Below are positions 33,292-38,885 of a stretch of 64,000 nucleotides of DNA, piece after piece. This DNA is from Branchiostoma floridae (lineage: Eukaryota > Chordata > Leptocardii > Amphioxiformes > Branchiostomatidae): assembly GCF_000003815.2 (NCBI RefSeq), contig NC_049991.1, positions 21,323,980 to 21,387,979 of the forward strand, written 5' to 3'. Below the pieces are notes generated by a model. It had not been told where the DNA came from, did no database searches, and was given only the letters and a program-made list of their open reading frames with translations. Each line of letters begins with the position of its first letter. The first letter of the stretch is position 1. The translations under genes and the position numbers were made by a program.

Positions 33292-35657
33292 TATTATTAT
33301 ATAGTTATTAGTGTTGTTTAGATATAAGATTTATACTTTTATATTTACATTCACAATCTTCTGTACGGATTGAAAAATTGTGAAACGGTATTGAGCAATC
33401 CGGACCATACAGGGCTTCAAATTCGGGCAAAGCCATCTTTTTAACTTTGCCCGTCCTTCTGAAGGGAGAGGTTTAGTTGTGTGATTGAGAAGAGCGACAT
33501 GTGAGCGAATGCTGGAACATATTACATACCATACCAAAGTTAAGTGCTTGATCATAGTCTTAGGTAATTAAAGAAGTAAAAGTCAACCTAAAGCCTCAAA
33601 ACTGGCTTTCTGTTGAGCATGCAATCTTCGTTATTAACCCCTACTTCTCCCATTGATTCAGTTAGACCCAATACTCTATAGGAGCAGTAGTCGAGCTGAT
33701 CTCAATCATGATGTTTCTGACTGAGAAGAAATGCAGTTGGTCCCAAGGGAGTCCTGTGTCTAGCAGTCATCTCACGACCTTGCACCGAGTAAACTCGTGA
33801 CACCACCTTTACACCAGGGGCGATTGCCGAGCGACACAAATCCGATTTGTTTGACCCTTGATTTAATAATAACTATTGTAATGACGATTTGAAGGACACA
33901 AGCCATACAAACAAGCAGATAAATAGATATAGATATCAAAAGTATACCTAGAGTGAAATGGTTCGTGTTGACAAGATAATACGTAAAACGTCAAAAAGAC
34001 CCAAAAAAATTTGTATCTATTAAATTCTACGACCAGCTTTCGGGAACGAAAAGTATGATATAAAAGACACCAAACAACACAAGACGTCAAGACCTAAAGA
34101 GAATAGTCGTGGGCATTATTTGTTTAGATCTTTTTACATACAGTATACATTTCTAATTCTCGTTACCACAAACAACCCGGCCAAGCCCCGATTTGTTAAT
34201 GTCACGTTAGCCTTAGTAGTCTCAGCCCCTAATAGAAAACTGTTTTGAAAAACCAAAGACATTTGACTCAGCCGCTTGAGCGGCAAAATTTCTCTAGTGG
34301 AAAATTTCTCACGACATTTCTCTAGTGGAAGTAAGAGTCATGAGAATACTCGGTCTCTACCTACAGTCTGACCTCAGATGGAACGCGCACGTCGACCACA
34401 CATACAGTAAGGCAAGCCAACGTCTGTTCTTTCTGCGCAGACTGAAGCATTTCAACATTTCGAAGGAAGACCTCGTGACTGTCTACACTTCCTACATTCG
34501 CCCAGTTACTGAGTACTCAGCCCCCGTCTGGCACCCAGGGTTAACCACACAGCTGAGCAACAAGATCGAACGTATCCAGCGCAGAGCGGTACGTATCATC
34601 ATGGGACGCGACTACACCAGCTACCGAGATGCGTGTACACAGCTTGGCCTTCCATCACTCCACTCCAGGCGTTCGAATCTGACACTTCGGTTTGCTCAAT
34701 TACTCTTAGTCTCTGATCAATATCGCCACTTCCTACCATCCACAAGACAGAACATTAGTTGCCGACAAACCCGCTCTGCCAACAAACTGGACATTCCCAA
34801 GTGCAGAACTGAACGCTATAGGTCTAGTGCCATTCCGCACATGGTCCGTCTACTCAACTGTAATGCCCCCATGCCTTAATCCTGCCAATATTGTATGCCT
34901 CTAATTTTCGTTTTAGATATTCGCTGGTCGATATCATGTATTATATTCGTACCTAACTGATTTTACACGTACTTTTATCTTAATGATTTGCCTTGTTGGA
35001 CATTAATCAAATGCGTTTGTTTTATTGTGATATTGCAACTGCAATTCAGCCGTCAGGCTGCGAATGTAGCGATATGTTTTTGCTCAATAAACCATTACAA
35101 AAAATTGGATTTGTTTGACACTTGATTTCATAATTGCTATAATGCGTGATAAAAGTACGATTAGAGGGGCAGAAGCCAAGTTGATATAGAGTTCAGAAAT
35201 ATAGTAACGTCGAGTTCAAAGTGTTTGTGTTGTCAACAAAACACGTAAAACGTCAACAATCTATGAAATTCGTTGAAGGTCCTGTAAAATCGTTCGTTGC
35301 CGAGTGGACTCAGTCTCTAATGGAAAAGAAGTGTCAAGAATAAGACATTTGACTCACCCATTTAGGCTGAAGCATGAAGGAGCTGAGGTAGAAGGGCCCG
35401 CCGAGCAGGTAGGCGAGGTCTGCGGCGGAGAGGGACAACACGTAGGTCCGCATGGTGTTCTGGGGCTGCCCGCGGAGCGCGATCCACAGGATGGTGACCA
35501 GGTTGCCGGCCACCCCCACCGCGAACACCGTGCCGAGCACCACGGGAAGCGCCACGCGGAACGACTCGGAGAACCCCGCCGCGGCGCCAGGTAGCGTCTC
35601 CGCCGTCACGTTCAGCCAGGTGAAGTTTTCAGGTGTGCTGAAGTTGTCTTCCTCCAT
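16301..35657 (-). CDS. Six-exon class A GPCR gene, urotensin-II/somatostatin-receptor-like (whole span)
   Basis: Six minus-strand coding exons (35657-35358, 32813-32659, 20119-19976, 19562-19406, 17059-16884, 16427-16301) join in phase to 1059 nt, which is 352 residues plus stop. All introns are GT-AG. The product is a seven-helix plasma-membrane peptide receptor signalling through G proteins. Family marks are N52, D80, C107, D114 (position 3.32, which in this group contacts a basic peptide residue), D131-R132-F133, C189, P214, Y222, C263-W264-L265-P266 and P304-x2-Y307. The helix 3 run S-L-D-I-L-T-L-L-A-S and the helix 6 end resemble urotensin-II receptors. That subfamily call is from memory and not searched. 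The ligand is unknown. Confidence 0.88.
16884..17059 (-). CDS. GPCR exon 5: helices 6 and 7
   Basis: 176 nt encoding residues 253-311 (split codon at the end). The acceptor CTGTACAG precedes GTTCTCGCG and the donor is CAG|GTGAGT. It encodes helix 6 with F260 and C263-W264-L265-P266, and helix 7 with N-S-S-A-H-P-I-I-Y. The usual Asn of NPxxY (position 7.49) is His303 here, an odd substitution. The tandem array 17060-18210, which begins at this acceptor, is built from the acceptor plus the first ~26 coding bases of this exon. Confidence 0.9.
17060..18210. repeat. Intron 4 minisatellite copied from the exon 5 splice boundary
   Basis: About 28 units of roughly 41 bp with plus-strand consensus A-A-C-C-T-A-C-A-C-A-G, AACAACATAG, AACATCACCGTC, ACCGCGAG. 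Read on the minus strand each unit is an acceptor-like TGTGTAG followed by GTTCTGGCGGTGACGGTGATG, matching the true exon 5 start. Units vary by substitution and small indels. The period is not a multiple of three. Confidence 0.92.
18233..19280. mobile_element. 1-kb Harbinger-like MITE with GGCGCTCT sub-repeats
   Basis: The ends GGCCCCCTTTCCACT and AGTGGAAAGGGGGTA are inverted and flanked by a TAA direct repeat (18230-18232, 19281-19283). TWA duplications are typical of PIF/Harbinger elements. The inside is built from many GGCGCTCT/AGAGCGCC repeats on both arms and a core with CAACGAATTTAAGAGATAAA shared with the 2456 family. A shorter copy is at 36270-36621. Open frames inside are repeat artefacts. 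Confidence 0.8.
19406..19562 (-). CDS. GPCR exon 4: helix 5 and third cytoplasmic loop
   Basis: 157 nt encoding residues 200-252. The acceptor GGCGGCAG precedes GGCCTACATG and the donor is ATG|GTAAGC. Helix 5 carries P214 and Y222 (S-V-C-Y-G-R-M). The loop is short and basic (S-K-S-N-K-D-K-R-R-V-A-K-M) and leads into helix 6, consistent with G-protein coupling. The exon is separated from exon 3 by a 413-bp intron rich in GAGT repeats. Unlike exons 2, 3 and 5, no copied boundary is seen upstream of it. Confidence 0.9.
19600..19812. repeat. GAGT/GACT and GAAT microsatellites in intron 3
   Basis: GAGT-rich repeats (about 19616-19700) and a GAAT run (19752-19812), with a short non-repeat spacer between. 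Ser/Leu/Thr/His-rich open frames across them are artefacts. Confidence 0.9.
19976..20119 (-). CDS. GPCR exon 3: helix 4 and second extracellular loop
   Basis: 144 nt encoding residues 152-200. The acceptor AATGTCCAG precedes ACTCTCCG and the donor is AGAG|GTGAGG. Helix 4 has W159 and ends S-L-P-I-A-V-F. The second extracellular loop has C189, the expected disulfide partner of C107. Five degenerate copies of its acceptor plus first ~47 coding bases lie directly upstream in the gene (20160-20660). Confidence 0.9.
20160..20660. repeat. Intron 2 array copied from the exon 3 splice boundary
   Basis: Five units spaced 81-109 bp apart. The core AGCCACACAAGCACCACGGA is at 20177, 20278, 20379 (diverged), 20488 and 20588 (partial), with the real exon copy at 20096. 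Each has the exon 3 start, an acceptor-like TCCAG equivalent and AATCAAT-type A/T spacer. Confidence 0.9.
20925..21130 (-). mobile_element. Probable tRNA-derived SINE remnant
   Basis: On the minus strand GGTTCAAATCC fits a pol III B box and is preceded by a degenerate tRNA-like head. The 3' part has no coding. Boundaries are approximate and family membership is uncertain. Confidence 0.4.
21338..21553 (+). mobile_element. tRNA-derived SINE with 11-bp target duplication
   Basis: It has a pol III A box TGGCGTAACTGG and B box GGTTCGATCCC in a degenerate tRNA-like head, followed by a unique body and an A/G-rich tail. AAGATGTCAAA flanks it (21327-21337, 21554-21564), the mark of LINE-driven insertion. 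The anticodon stem does not pair, so it is not a working tRNA gene. A second copy, interrupted by a MITE, is at 62331-62745. Confidence 0.88.
21703..21727. repeat. TTTC microsatellite
   Basis: Six TTTC units in a row. Confidence 0.9.
22200..22990. repeat. Degenerate tandem array, units about 110-160 bp
   Basis: GGAAGAGTCCATTCTTGCACA-type cores recur near 22235, 22365, 22520, 22645, 22775 and 22900. Each is followed by a T-rich run and TTGGAC...GATGATT. Units are strongly diverged, suggesting an old array. No reading frame is conserved. Confidence 0.7.
23090..23205 (-). mobile_element. LINE 3' UTR fragment
   Basis: The minus strand has TTGCAATTAGCCTACGGGCAT, then TTTGCAAATGAATAAATAAA. This is the same 3' end as at 52765-53320. 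No coding part is left. Confidence 0.65.
23206..23938. other. Non-coding stretch
   Basis: No gene or repeat family recognised. Confidence 0.3.
23939..24085. mobile_element. Internally deleted MITE, TAAGGGCACAAC ends
   Basis: The ends TAAGGGCACAACCCGCCGTAC and GTACGGCGGCTTGTGCCCTTA are inverted. It is a short derivative of the ~330-bp element at 41673-42001. No coding capacity. Confidence 0.75.
24120..24840. repeat. Two-level tandem array
   Basis: Inner units of about 50-55 bp (ACGATAGTTCAAGTGAAC, TTAACAAACTCTCTACGAAG, ACACTTGTAACATA) sit inside a superunit. The superunit starts AATCTTGCAGCTCATTAACTA and includes GCATTGATGGTAGCT; it starts near 24220, 24481 and 24797. The last copy runs into ordinary sequence at 24842. 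Confidence 0.88.
25008..25190. repeat. Tandem duplication of about 93 bp
   Basis: CATCTGTACTCTTCAACAGACA through TTTACAACTGA(A/G)GAGTTCGC occurs twice, at about 25024 and 25117. Copies differ by several substitutions. No retained reading frame is evident. Confidence 0.8.
25191..26217. other. Non-coding stretch in intron 2
   Basis: No exon, RNA gene or transposon coding sequence recognised. Confidence 0.3.
26218..26605. repeat. 19-bp minisatellite
   Basis: About 20 units of CCATTTCAAACGGTCGTCG with small changes. Units contain both AACGGTCG and near-inverse parts. The open frames that cross it (H-F-K-R-S-S-P-F-Q-T-V-V repeats) exist only because the unit lacks stops and are not supported as genes. 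Confidence 0.93.
26757..26870 (-). mobile_element. tRNA-like SINE remnant
   Basis: The minus strand carries GGGTTCGAGCCCG, a good B box, behind GGTTAGGGTCAGGGTCAGG. The tRNA cloverleaf is not intact. Boundaries are uncertain. Confidence 0.35.
27070..27570 (-). mobile_element. RTE-like LINE, 3' end
   Basis: A 5'-truncated LINE with coding sequence to 27155 and a short 3' tail carrying an ACT-repeat on the minus strand. It abuts a plus-strand piece at 27572-27605 that ends GAAGATCCCAATAAAACAAAC and looks like another element's 3' tail. Confidence 0.8.
27155..27550 (-). pseudogene. C-terminal part of a LINE endonuclease/reverse-transcriptase ORF
   Basis: The frame reads R-R-L-R-W-L-G-H-V-S-R-M, then G-K-R-P-V-G-R-P-A-L-R-F-R-D-V and W-E-Q-I-A-A-D-R-N-R-W-R. 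It ends in a C2H2-like finger (C-P-N-C-G-R-D-C-H-A-R-I-G-L-Q-S-H). This order is characteristic of the tail of RTE-type and related LINE proteins. The reverse transcriptase core is gone. The frame is intact as far as it goes, so the copy is fairly young. It lies inside intron 2 of the GPCR gene in the same orientation. Confidence 0.85.
28310..28480. repeat. GA-rich (purine) tract
   Basis: A long run of GAGAGA/GGAAAGA type on the plus strand. The Ser/Leu/Phe-rich minus-strand open frame across it is an artefact. Confidence 0.8.
28890..29410. repeat. Two-copy tandem duplication, one copy interrupted by a MITE
   Basis: Copy 1 (about 28895-28970 plus 29155-29220) and copy 2 (about 29275-29400) share CCATGGAC, GAGG/AAGG-AAATTGAAATCGTTC, GGCTTAACA, GATGATTG and TTACATCACAGG(C/T)CA. 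Copy 2 has no insertion and gives the empty target site. Confidence 0.8.
28971..29154. mobile_element. Palindromic Harbinger-like MITE, TAA duplication
   Basis: 184 bp with long, almost perfect arms. The ends are TACCCTCCTCACATTA and TAATGTGAGGGGGGTA, and inner AAATCGATCGGACGACGAGT pairs with its inverse. TAA flanks both sides (28968-28970, 29155-29157). No coding. The second copy, at 44045-44221, has its loop in the opposite orientation. Confidence 0.9.
29411..30020. other. Non-coding stretch in intron 2
   Basis: No gene or repeat family recognised. Confidence 0.3.
30016..30257. mobile_element. Foldback element, AACGGTCAGACGTTTCAGA ends
   Basis: The left AACGGTCAGACGTTTCAGA, TCTTTCGTCAGTGAC and AGTGATCT segments are mirrored by the right AGATCACTT, GTCACTGACGAAAGA and TCTGAAACGTCTGACCGTT. 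The same end sequence occurs singly at 53925-53985, 56600-56690 and (only CCAAAATCATATCCAGTTG) 60650-60670. Confidence 0.7.
30773..30905 (+). pseudogene. LINE ORF C-terminal scrap
   Basis: The frame gives N-F-V-K-T-H-K-L-L-L-E-D-T-G-L, then M-L-D-R-N-M-W-R-R-W, a stop, and a short CTGAA repeat tail. The D-R-x-x-W end followed by a simple-repeat tail is typical of a LINE 3' terminus. Only about 43 codons remain. Confidence 0.6.
31337..31522. mobile_element. Palindromic MITE, TAGTCTC ends
   Basis: 186 bp with arms TAGTCTCTACCAGACTCCG and CGGAGTCTGGTAGAGACTA; inner GGAAAATCGTAGAAATGG pairs with CCATTTCTACGATTTT. The flanks GTTTTCAAC (left) and GTTTCAAC (right) look like an original ~9-bp duplication that has lost a T. 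The first seven terminal bases match the MITE at 352-713. Confidence 0.8.
31717..31910. mobile_element. Harbinger-like MITE of the CCCGGCCGGG family
   Basis: The left GGCTTGGGTCCCATTTCC and right GGAAATGAGACCAAAGCC are inverted and flanked by TAA (31714-31716, 31911-31913). CCCGGCCGGG sits near each end. No coding. Relatives are at 434-634, 34035-34212 and 37071-37262. Confidence 0.82.
32186..32493. mobile_element. MITE, relative of 11549-11982
   Basis: It has the GGACCGGTCC start, a long middle (GCGTTTTGGCGCTTG, GTGAAGTAGAGTAGAGTT) shared with 45339-45778, and the end CCGGCACCCACCACTAG. It lies in intron 2, close to exon 2 of the GPCR gene. Confidence 0.65.
32533..32571 (-). repeat. Copy of the exon 2 donor end
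   Basis: TCCCACCTTGCGCTGTGGAC and the following AGCGGCAGC match the 3' coding end and GTGGGA donor of GPCR exon 2 (32655-32692), about 122 bp downstream in the gene. It is a decoy donor site. Confidence 0.8.
32659..32813 (-). CDS. GPCR exon 2: helix 3 and second cytoplasmic loop
   Basis: 155 nt encoding residues 101-152 (last codon split). The acceptor CTCACCAG precedes ATTTACGGAG and the donor is AAG|GTGGGA. C107 is the conserved disulfide cysteine, D114 is position 3.32, and D131-R132-F133 replaces the canonical DRY. The run S-L-D-I-L-T-L-L-A-S-I is the part most like urotensin-II receptors. Both edges of this exon have copied fragments nearby (32533-32571 and 32893-33255). Confidence 0.9.
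32814..33293. repeat. Intron 1 array: exon 2 boundary copies separated by CAAT repeats
   Basis: Copies of the exon 2 acceptor plus ~55 coding bases (GATGTCCAGACTCACGATCA, CCGAACTCTCCGTA, ATCTG) occur at 32893-32970, 33033-33120 and, diverged, 33189-33255. A scrap lies at 33152-33175. (CAAT)n or (ATCA)n runs separate them. The genuine exon edge is 32759-32840. Confidence 0.9.
33294..34034. other. Non-coding stretch in intron 1
   Basis: No gene or repeat family recognised. Confidence 0.3.
34035..34212. mobile_element. Left-truncated MITE of the CCCGGCCGGG family
   Basis: AGCTTTCGGGAACGAAAAG, TATAAAAGACACCAAAC, GTCGTGGGCATTAT and the right end GTCACGTTAGCC match 37071-37262. The left terminal repeat is missing. 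Confidence 0.65.
34284..35102 (+). mobile_element. 5'-truncated CR1/L2-type LINE in intron 1
   Basis: An ORF end plus a ~220-bp 3' UTR finishing CTCAATAAACCATTACAAAA. It is opposite in orientation to the host GPCR gene. AGACATTTGACTCA occurs at both 34258 and 35344. This may be a long target duplication or another copy of the exon 1 donor flank. Confidence 0.85.
34325..34879 (+). pseudogene. LINE reverse transcriptase C-terminal third
   Basis: 184 residues. The frame reads R-I-L-G-L-Y-L-Q-S-D-L-R-W-N-A-H-V-D, then F-F-L-R-R-L-K, Y-T-S-Y-I-R-P-V-T-E-Y-S-A-P-V-W and I-Q-R-R-A-V-R-I-I-M-G. This series is the thumb/C-terminal region of CR1/L2/Jockey-like reverse transcriptases. The catalytic FADD box lies upstream and is absent. 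The segment is open without breaks. The apparent ATG is internal to the original protein. Confidence 0.9.
35358..35657 (-). CDS. GPCR exon 1: N-terminus, helices 1 and 2
   Basis: 300 nt encoding residues 1-100. The ATG follows GAGAG; an upstream ATG eight bases earlier is out of frame. The extracellular N-terminus has three N-glycosylation sequons (N5, N11, N16) and no signal peptide, as is usual for class A receptors. Helix 1 (about 35-60) has G-N52; helix 2 (about 71-93) has L-S-A-A-D80. The exon ends at W100, and the donor is TGG|GTGAGT. Exon 2 continues in phase 0 with the first extracellular loop. A 5' UTR or further non-coding exon upstream cannot be fixed. Confidence 0.9.
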
Positions 35658-36266
35658 CTCTCATGCACTCACTCACTCACTTAGCCGCTGGCCTTAGGGA
35701 CAGTCAGACTGTTTACAAGGTCTTTCCGCTTCTGGCGCTCTTCGGCCAGTCTGGTCAGCTGGCCTGACGTCCTGCTATGAGAATGAATAACAGTTGTTGC
35801 TGGACCTTTCTGCACTAAGAAATTAATAACAGTTGCCGTGAGACGATGTCGGCTAAGCAGGCTTCACCGTGAAAACGACTTTTGCCCGAACCAGTTGGTC
35901 ATTTGATGGTGGCCGAATTTTGAAATCGCCAGAGAAACGAGTGACGTGTGCTCGCCTGAAAATCTACCCTTACAAATTGGTTGGGGCGCGGAGACCTAGT
36001 CCAAAGATCGGCCGGTCCCTAAGGTGGCGTGATTGGGTGAACGCCGGGCTGGAAATGTCCCTAAGAGCGCCCGAGAGAGCTCTTGTCCCGCTGTGTGTCG
36101 CCGGATGATGGAGCGCTTCTAACGAGCGCGCTTCTACAAAACTCGTCGGCTTGTTACTTCCAACTGGCGCACGGGAGACCACGCCCGGTGCCGCGCTCTC
36201 AGCCAATAGGCTGCCTCACAACAGTTCTGATGGAGCCTTCGCGCGGTGGAAGCGATGTGCCAAGAG
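35658..36266. other. GPCR upstream region
   Basis: It should hold the 5' UTR and promoter of the minus-strand GPCR gene. I see no clear TATA box at a convincing distance. A short CACT microsatellite lies next to the start codon. Confidence 0.35.
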
Positions 36267-36269
36267 TTA

Positions 36270-36621
36270 GGCCCCCTTTCCTCTAGACGGTGATCGCGCT
36301 GCGCTCTCACTGCGACCTAAATAGGAAATGTGTAACCTTCGCTTTCACACTGGCAATATCATACAAAAACGTAACAGTGTGACAGAGAAGACAACAAAAC
36401 ACAGAAAGTGTAAACATATTTGTTTCTCTTCTGTACAATTCGTTAAGGGATAAGACAAATGTTTAGCCTGGTATCCAGCCGTAGTATAACTCCCGAGTCT
36501 CTTCTCTCCTCTTCGCAATTGCAAGAGACTCGGGAGCTATATTACGGCTGGATACCAGGCTAACAAATGTTAGGTCGCAGAGAGAGCGCGGCGAGAGCGC
36601 CGTCCTAGTGGAAAGGTAGTA
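36270..36621. mobile_element. Harbinger-like MITE with GGCGCTCT repeats, TTA duplication
   Basis: It starts GGCCCCCTTTCC and ends with the inverse GGAAAGGTAGTA. TTA flanks it (36267-36269, 36622-36624). The inner ACGGTGATCGCGCTGCGCTC and CGCGGCGAGAGCGCCGTC arms match the larger element at 18233-19280. It is interrupted by a 99-bp palindrome at 36464-36562. Confidence 0.82.
36464..36562. mobile_element. 99-bp palindromic MITE nested in another MITE
   Basis: The arms TAGCCTGGTATCCAGCCGTA and TACGGCTGGATACCAGGCTA, with inner ACTCCCGAGTCTCTT against AAGAGACTCGGGAG, leave a loop of about 20 bp. The 9-bp repeat ACAAATGTT flanks it exactly (36455-36463, 36563-36571). Confidence 0.9.
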
Positions 36622-36781
36622 TTAACATGCAGCACACGGCAGAGCCGGTCCACGTTACGTGCAGGCAGACTGACGTGCGCCTTTATTGGCGGGAAAGCAG
36701 GCCCCCGAGGCAGGATGCGCTCTGGAAGATTGGATGAGTTACAAGAGATTAGATCTACCGGCGCTGCTTTCATCTGAAATA

Positions 36782-36989
36782 CTGTAAATGCATTTAAGTT
36801 CGCGGAGATTTAATTTCGCGTTACCGGGAAAATGGACTTTTTGCGGTGGTTTTAATTTCGCGGTAGCACCATGCACTGTAGTCTCTTACTTTTATGGAAA
36901 AATGTTCGCGGTGGTTTTAAATTCGCGGTAAAGTGGCCACCGCGAAAACCGCGAACATTAATCCACCGCGAAAGTTTCTGCATTTACAG
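36782..36989. mobile_element. TA-flanked MITE with CGCGGT sub-repeats
   Basis: The ends CTGTAAATGCATTT and its inverse CATTTACAG sit between TA dinucleotides. Several TTCGCGGT and ACCGCGAA blocks form inner inverted pairs. A TA duplication fits Tc1/mariner-type mobilisation, inferred only. Confidence 0.75.
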
Positions 36990-37070
36990 TACACGGTTTG
37001 ATGAAGCACATCGAGACCCGGCCTTTCACCACATCAGCATCTCTATTGGGGTAATGGTAAAATCGTCATA

Positions 37071-37262
37071 GGCTTACGTCACATTTCCAAACAGGGGCGG
37101 CTTTCGAGAACGAAAATTGTTATATAAAAGACATCAAACCACACAAGACGTAAATAGTATAGCCGTGGGCATTCTATGCGTATATTTTTACGTATGAATT
37201 AATTTTCTATTTTTCGTTTCCACAGACAGCTCGGCCGGGGACCGATTTGAAAATGTCGGCAC
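37071..37262. mobile_element. MITE of the CCCGGCCGGG family
   Basis: GGCTTACGTCACATTTCC opens it; AAAATGTCGGCAC closes it. The middle (TATAAAAGACATCAAAC, CCGTGGGCATT) matches 34035-34212. Flanking trinucleotides are ATA and TTA, so the target duplication has mutated or the ends are misjudged. Confidence 0.7.
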
Positions 37263-37293
37263 TTAGACATCAACTTCTCAGGTATGCAAAGGA

Positions 37294-37505
37294 ATCTGTA
37301 TCTGTATCTGTATCTATATAGCCGGTATAACCGCCGTTCGGCGTAACACACCAGCTTCGCAGGCACGCGGCGCGGCAGCAGCTGGTTATATTACACCGAA
37401 CGATCCGTCACACCTGACTTTTGCACATCTCTCTGCAAGCGTTCTTTAAAACTACCAAGAGAAGATGCCCATACTGTGCATAACAAATTCCACTCTTCGA
37501 TAGGA
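37294..37505 (-). mobile_element. CR1-like LINE 3' end with CAGATA tail
   Basis: The minus frame reads E-W-N-L-L, then A-S-S-L-G-S-F-K-E-R-L-Q-R-D-V-Q-K and a stop. This is the E-W-N-x-L ... S-L-x-x-F-K-x-x-L ending common to CR1/Jockey LINE proteins. A short 3' UTR and a (CAGATA)n tail follow. A near-identical copy is at 61806-62120. Confidence 0.85.
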
Positions 37506-37699
37506 AATATGACATGTTGCATTTTCGAAACAACTTGTCATTCATAACAGGCCACATTTCCACTAGGCGGCCAACAATATTGAGCGACACACAAGAACCA
37601 AAAGGTGATATTTTGCAATTCAACCATGATTCAAGTACCAACATGCCGAATAGCTTTTGTGCGCATACACTTCGATTTCAGTATGATTTCTATTGTCAG

Positions 37700-38045
37700 C
37701 TTTCATTTATTTGATACTGCAGATTGCATTATACTATCTTGTTGCAGCTCCCGTAAACATGAGCCATTCACATTTCTCGAGTCCAGTACAGCAGATTTCA
37801 AGAAACTCGATGCTACAGACAGAATTGTATATATCTTTAGACATCTTTAAAGACTGCTTTGCTATGAAACTCATGATTAGCCCAACTCGATTGTAACACC
37901 ATATCAAAGACTTGTGTTAACCCTTCTTGTTATGTTAATTAGGATGTTAAGTCTTATTCTATACACTTATTTTGTACTTTGTGTAATAGTTGTTGCCATA
38001 CATTGTACCATGTACAAATGTCGTGCAGTAAAGTTCTCTCTATAA
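37700..38045 (+). mobile_element. LINE 3' end, GCCATACATTGTACC type
   Basis: A short ORF end (T-A-D-F-K-K-L-D-A-T-D-R-I-V) is followed by a 3' UTR with ATTAGCCCAACTCGATTGTA and TTGTTGCCATACATTGTACC, then GTGCAGTAAAGTTC. The same 3' UTR recurs at 46660-46835. Confidence 0.7.
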
Positions 38046-38429
38046 ATTTGTTTTTTACGTTGATGTTGTGAGCTCCCCTGTAAAACACGTCCTGTTCCCG
38101 ATGCATGCAGTAACGGGGAGGCAGGTGGTCGTTACGATCCGTAAGTTACGAACTGCTCTTAAACAGCTTATAAAAGAGATATGGAAATTCAGGCATGGAT
38201 AAAAGTGGACTTTAGCAGCCATTTTTACCTACATGGGCTGCTGTACTTACGACTTTATTTCTCGCGCACGGGCCATAAAATTCTAGTTGCATCTCCCAGT
38301 GATAAATTTACACGTTACGTCCACACGAACGCTGGGTGAAAACAAGAATTTCCGGGAATCTCAAGGCACTAAAACAATCATGAATCTTGGCATGTCCAGG
38401 TCGTATATAGGAAGTAGGCTGTTATGCAC

Positions 38430-38640
38430 TCTGTCTAGGGCACGGTATTGGAAGCCGGAGCACATCTTTCTCCTTCCACCACCCTTTACTTCCCAACCGG
38501 AGCCAGGTACCGTTTTATTCATGGGAGGGGTGAGGCAAGTCGTGTTAAGTACCTTTTCCAATCTGTTGCATGACAGAATTCGAACCCAGGATCTCTTGGT
38601 TCTGAGCCAAATGCCCTGCTATTACGCCGCACGACCCCAC
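38430..38640 (-). mobile_element. tRNA-derived SINE, second family
   Basis: The minus-strand head has TTTGG-CTCAGAA-CCAAG (a pairable anticodon stem) and GGGTTCGAATTC as a B box. The body ends GGCTTCCAATACCGTGCCCTA. Relatives are at 53360-53600 and, partial, 56480-56545. Confidence 0.65.
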
Positions 38641-38649
38641 ACTACTGAA

Positions 38650-38885
38650 CACAAGTCAAGTCATGTTTGTTGCACAACGATTGCAACTGGTACAATGTAT
38701 GGCAAGTAACATGTATTATTAGCAACCACAAACTATCTACAACCACAGTATACTAAATCTAACATAACAGAGAATATGGCGGATAGTGTATTCACATTGA
38801 TAGAACATTACTTCTGTTTTGCATGGCATTGTTGCCATACTTTGTACAATTGTCGTGCAATAAAGTTCTTCTTTTATACATTGGC
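38650..38885. mobile_element. Two LINE 3' tails in opposite orientation
   Basis: 38650-38780 on the minus strand matches the 3' UTR at 63700-63822 (GTTACTTGCCATACATTGTA, GTTGCAATCGTTGTGCAA). 38800-38880 on the plus strand has GTTGCCATACTTTGTACAA and GTGCAATAAAGTTC. Confidence 0.6.
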
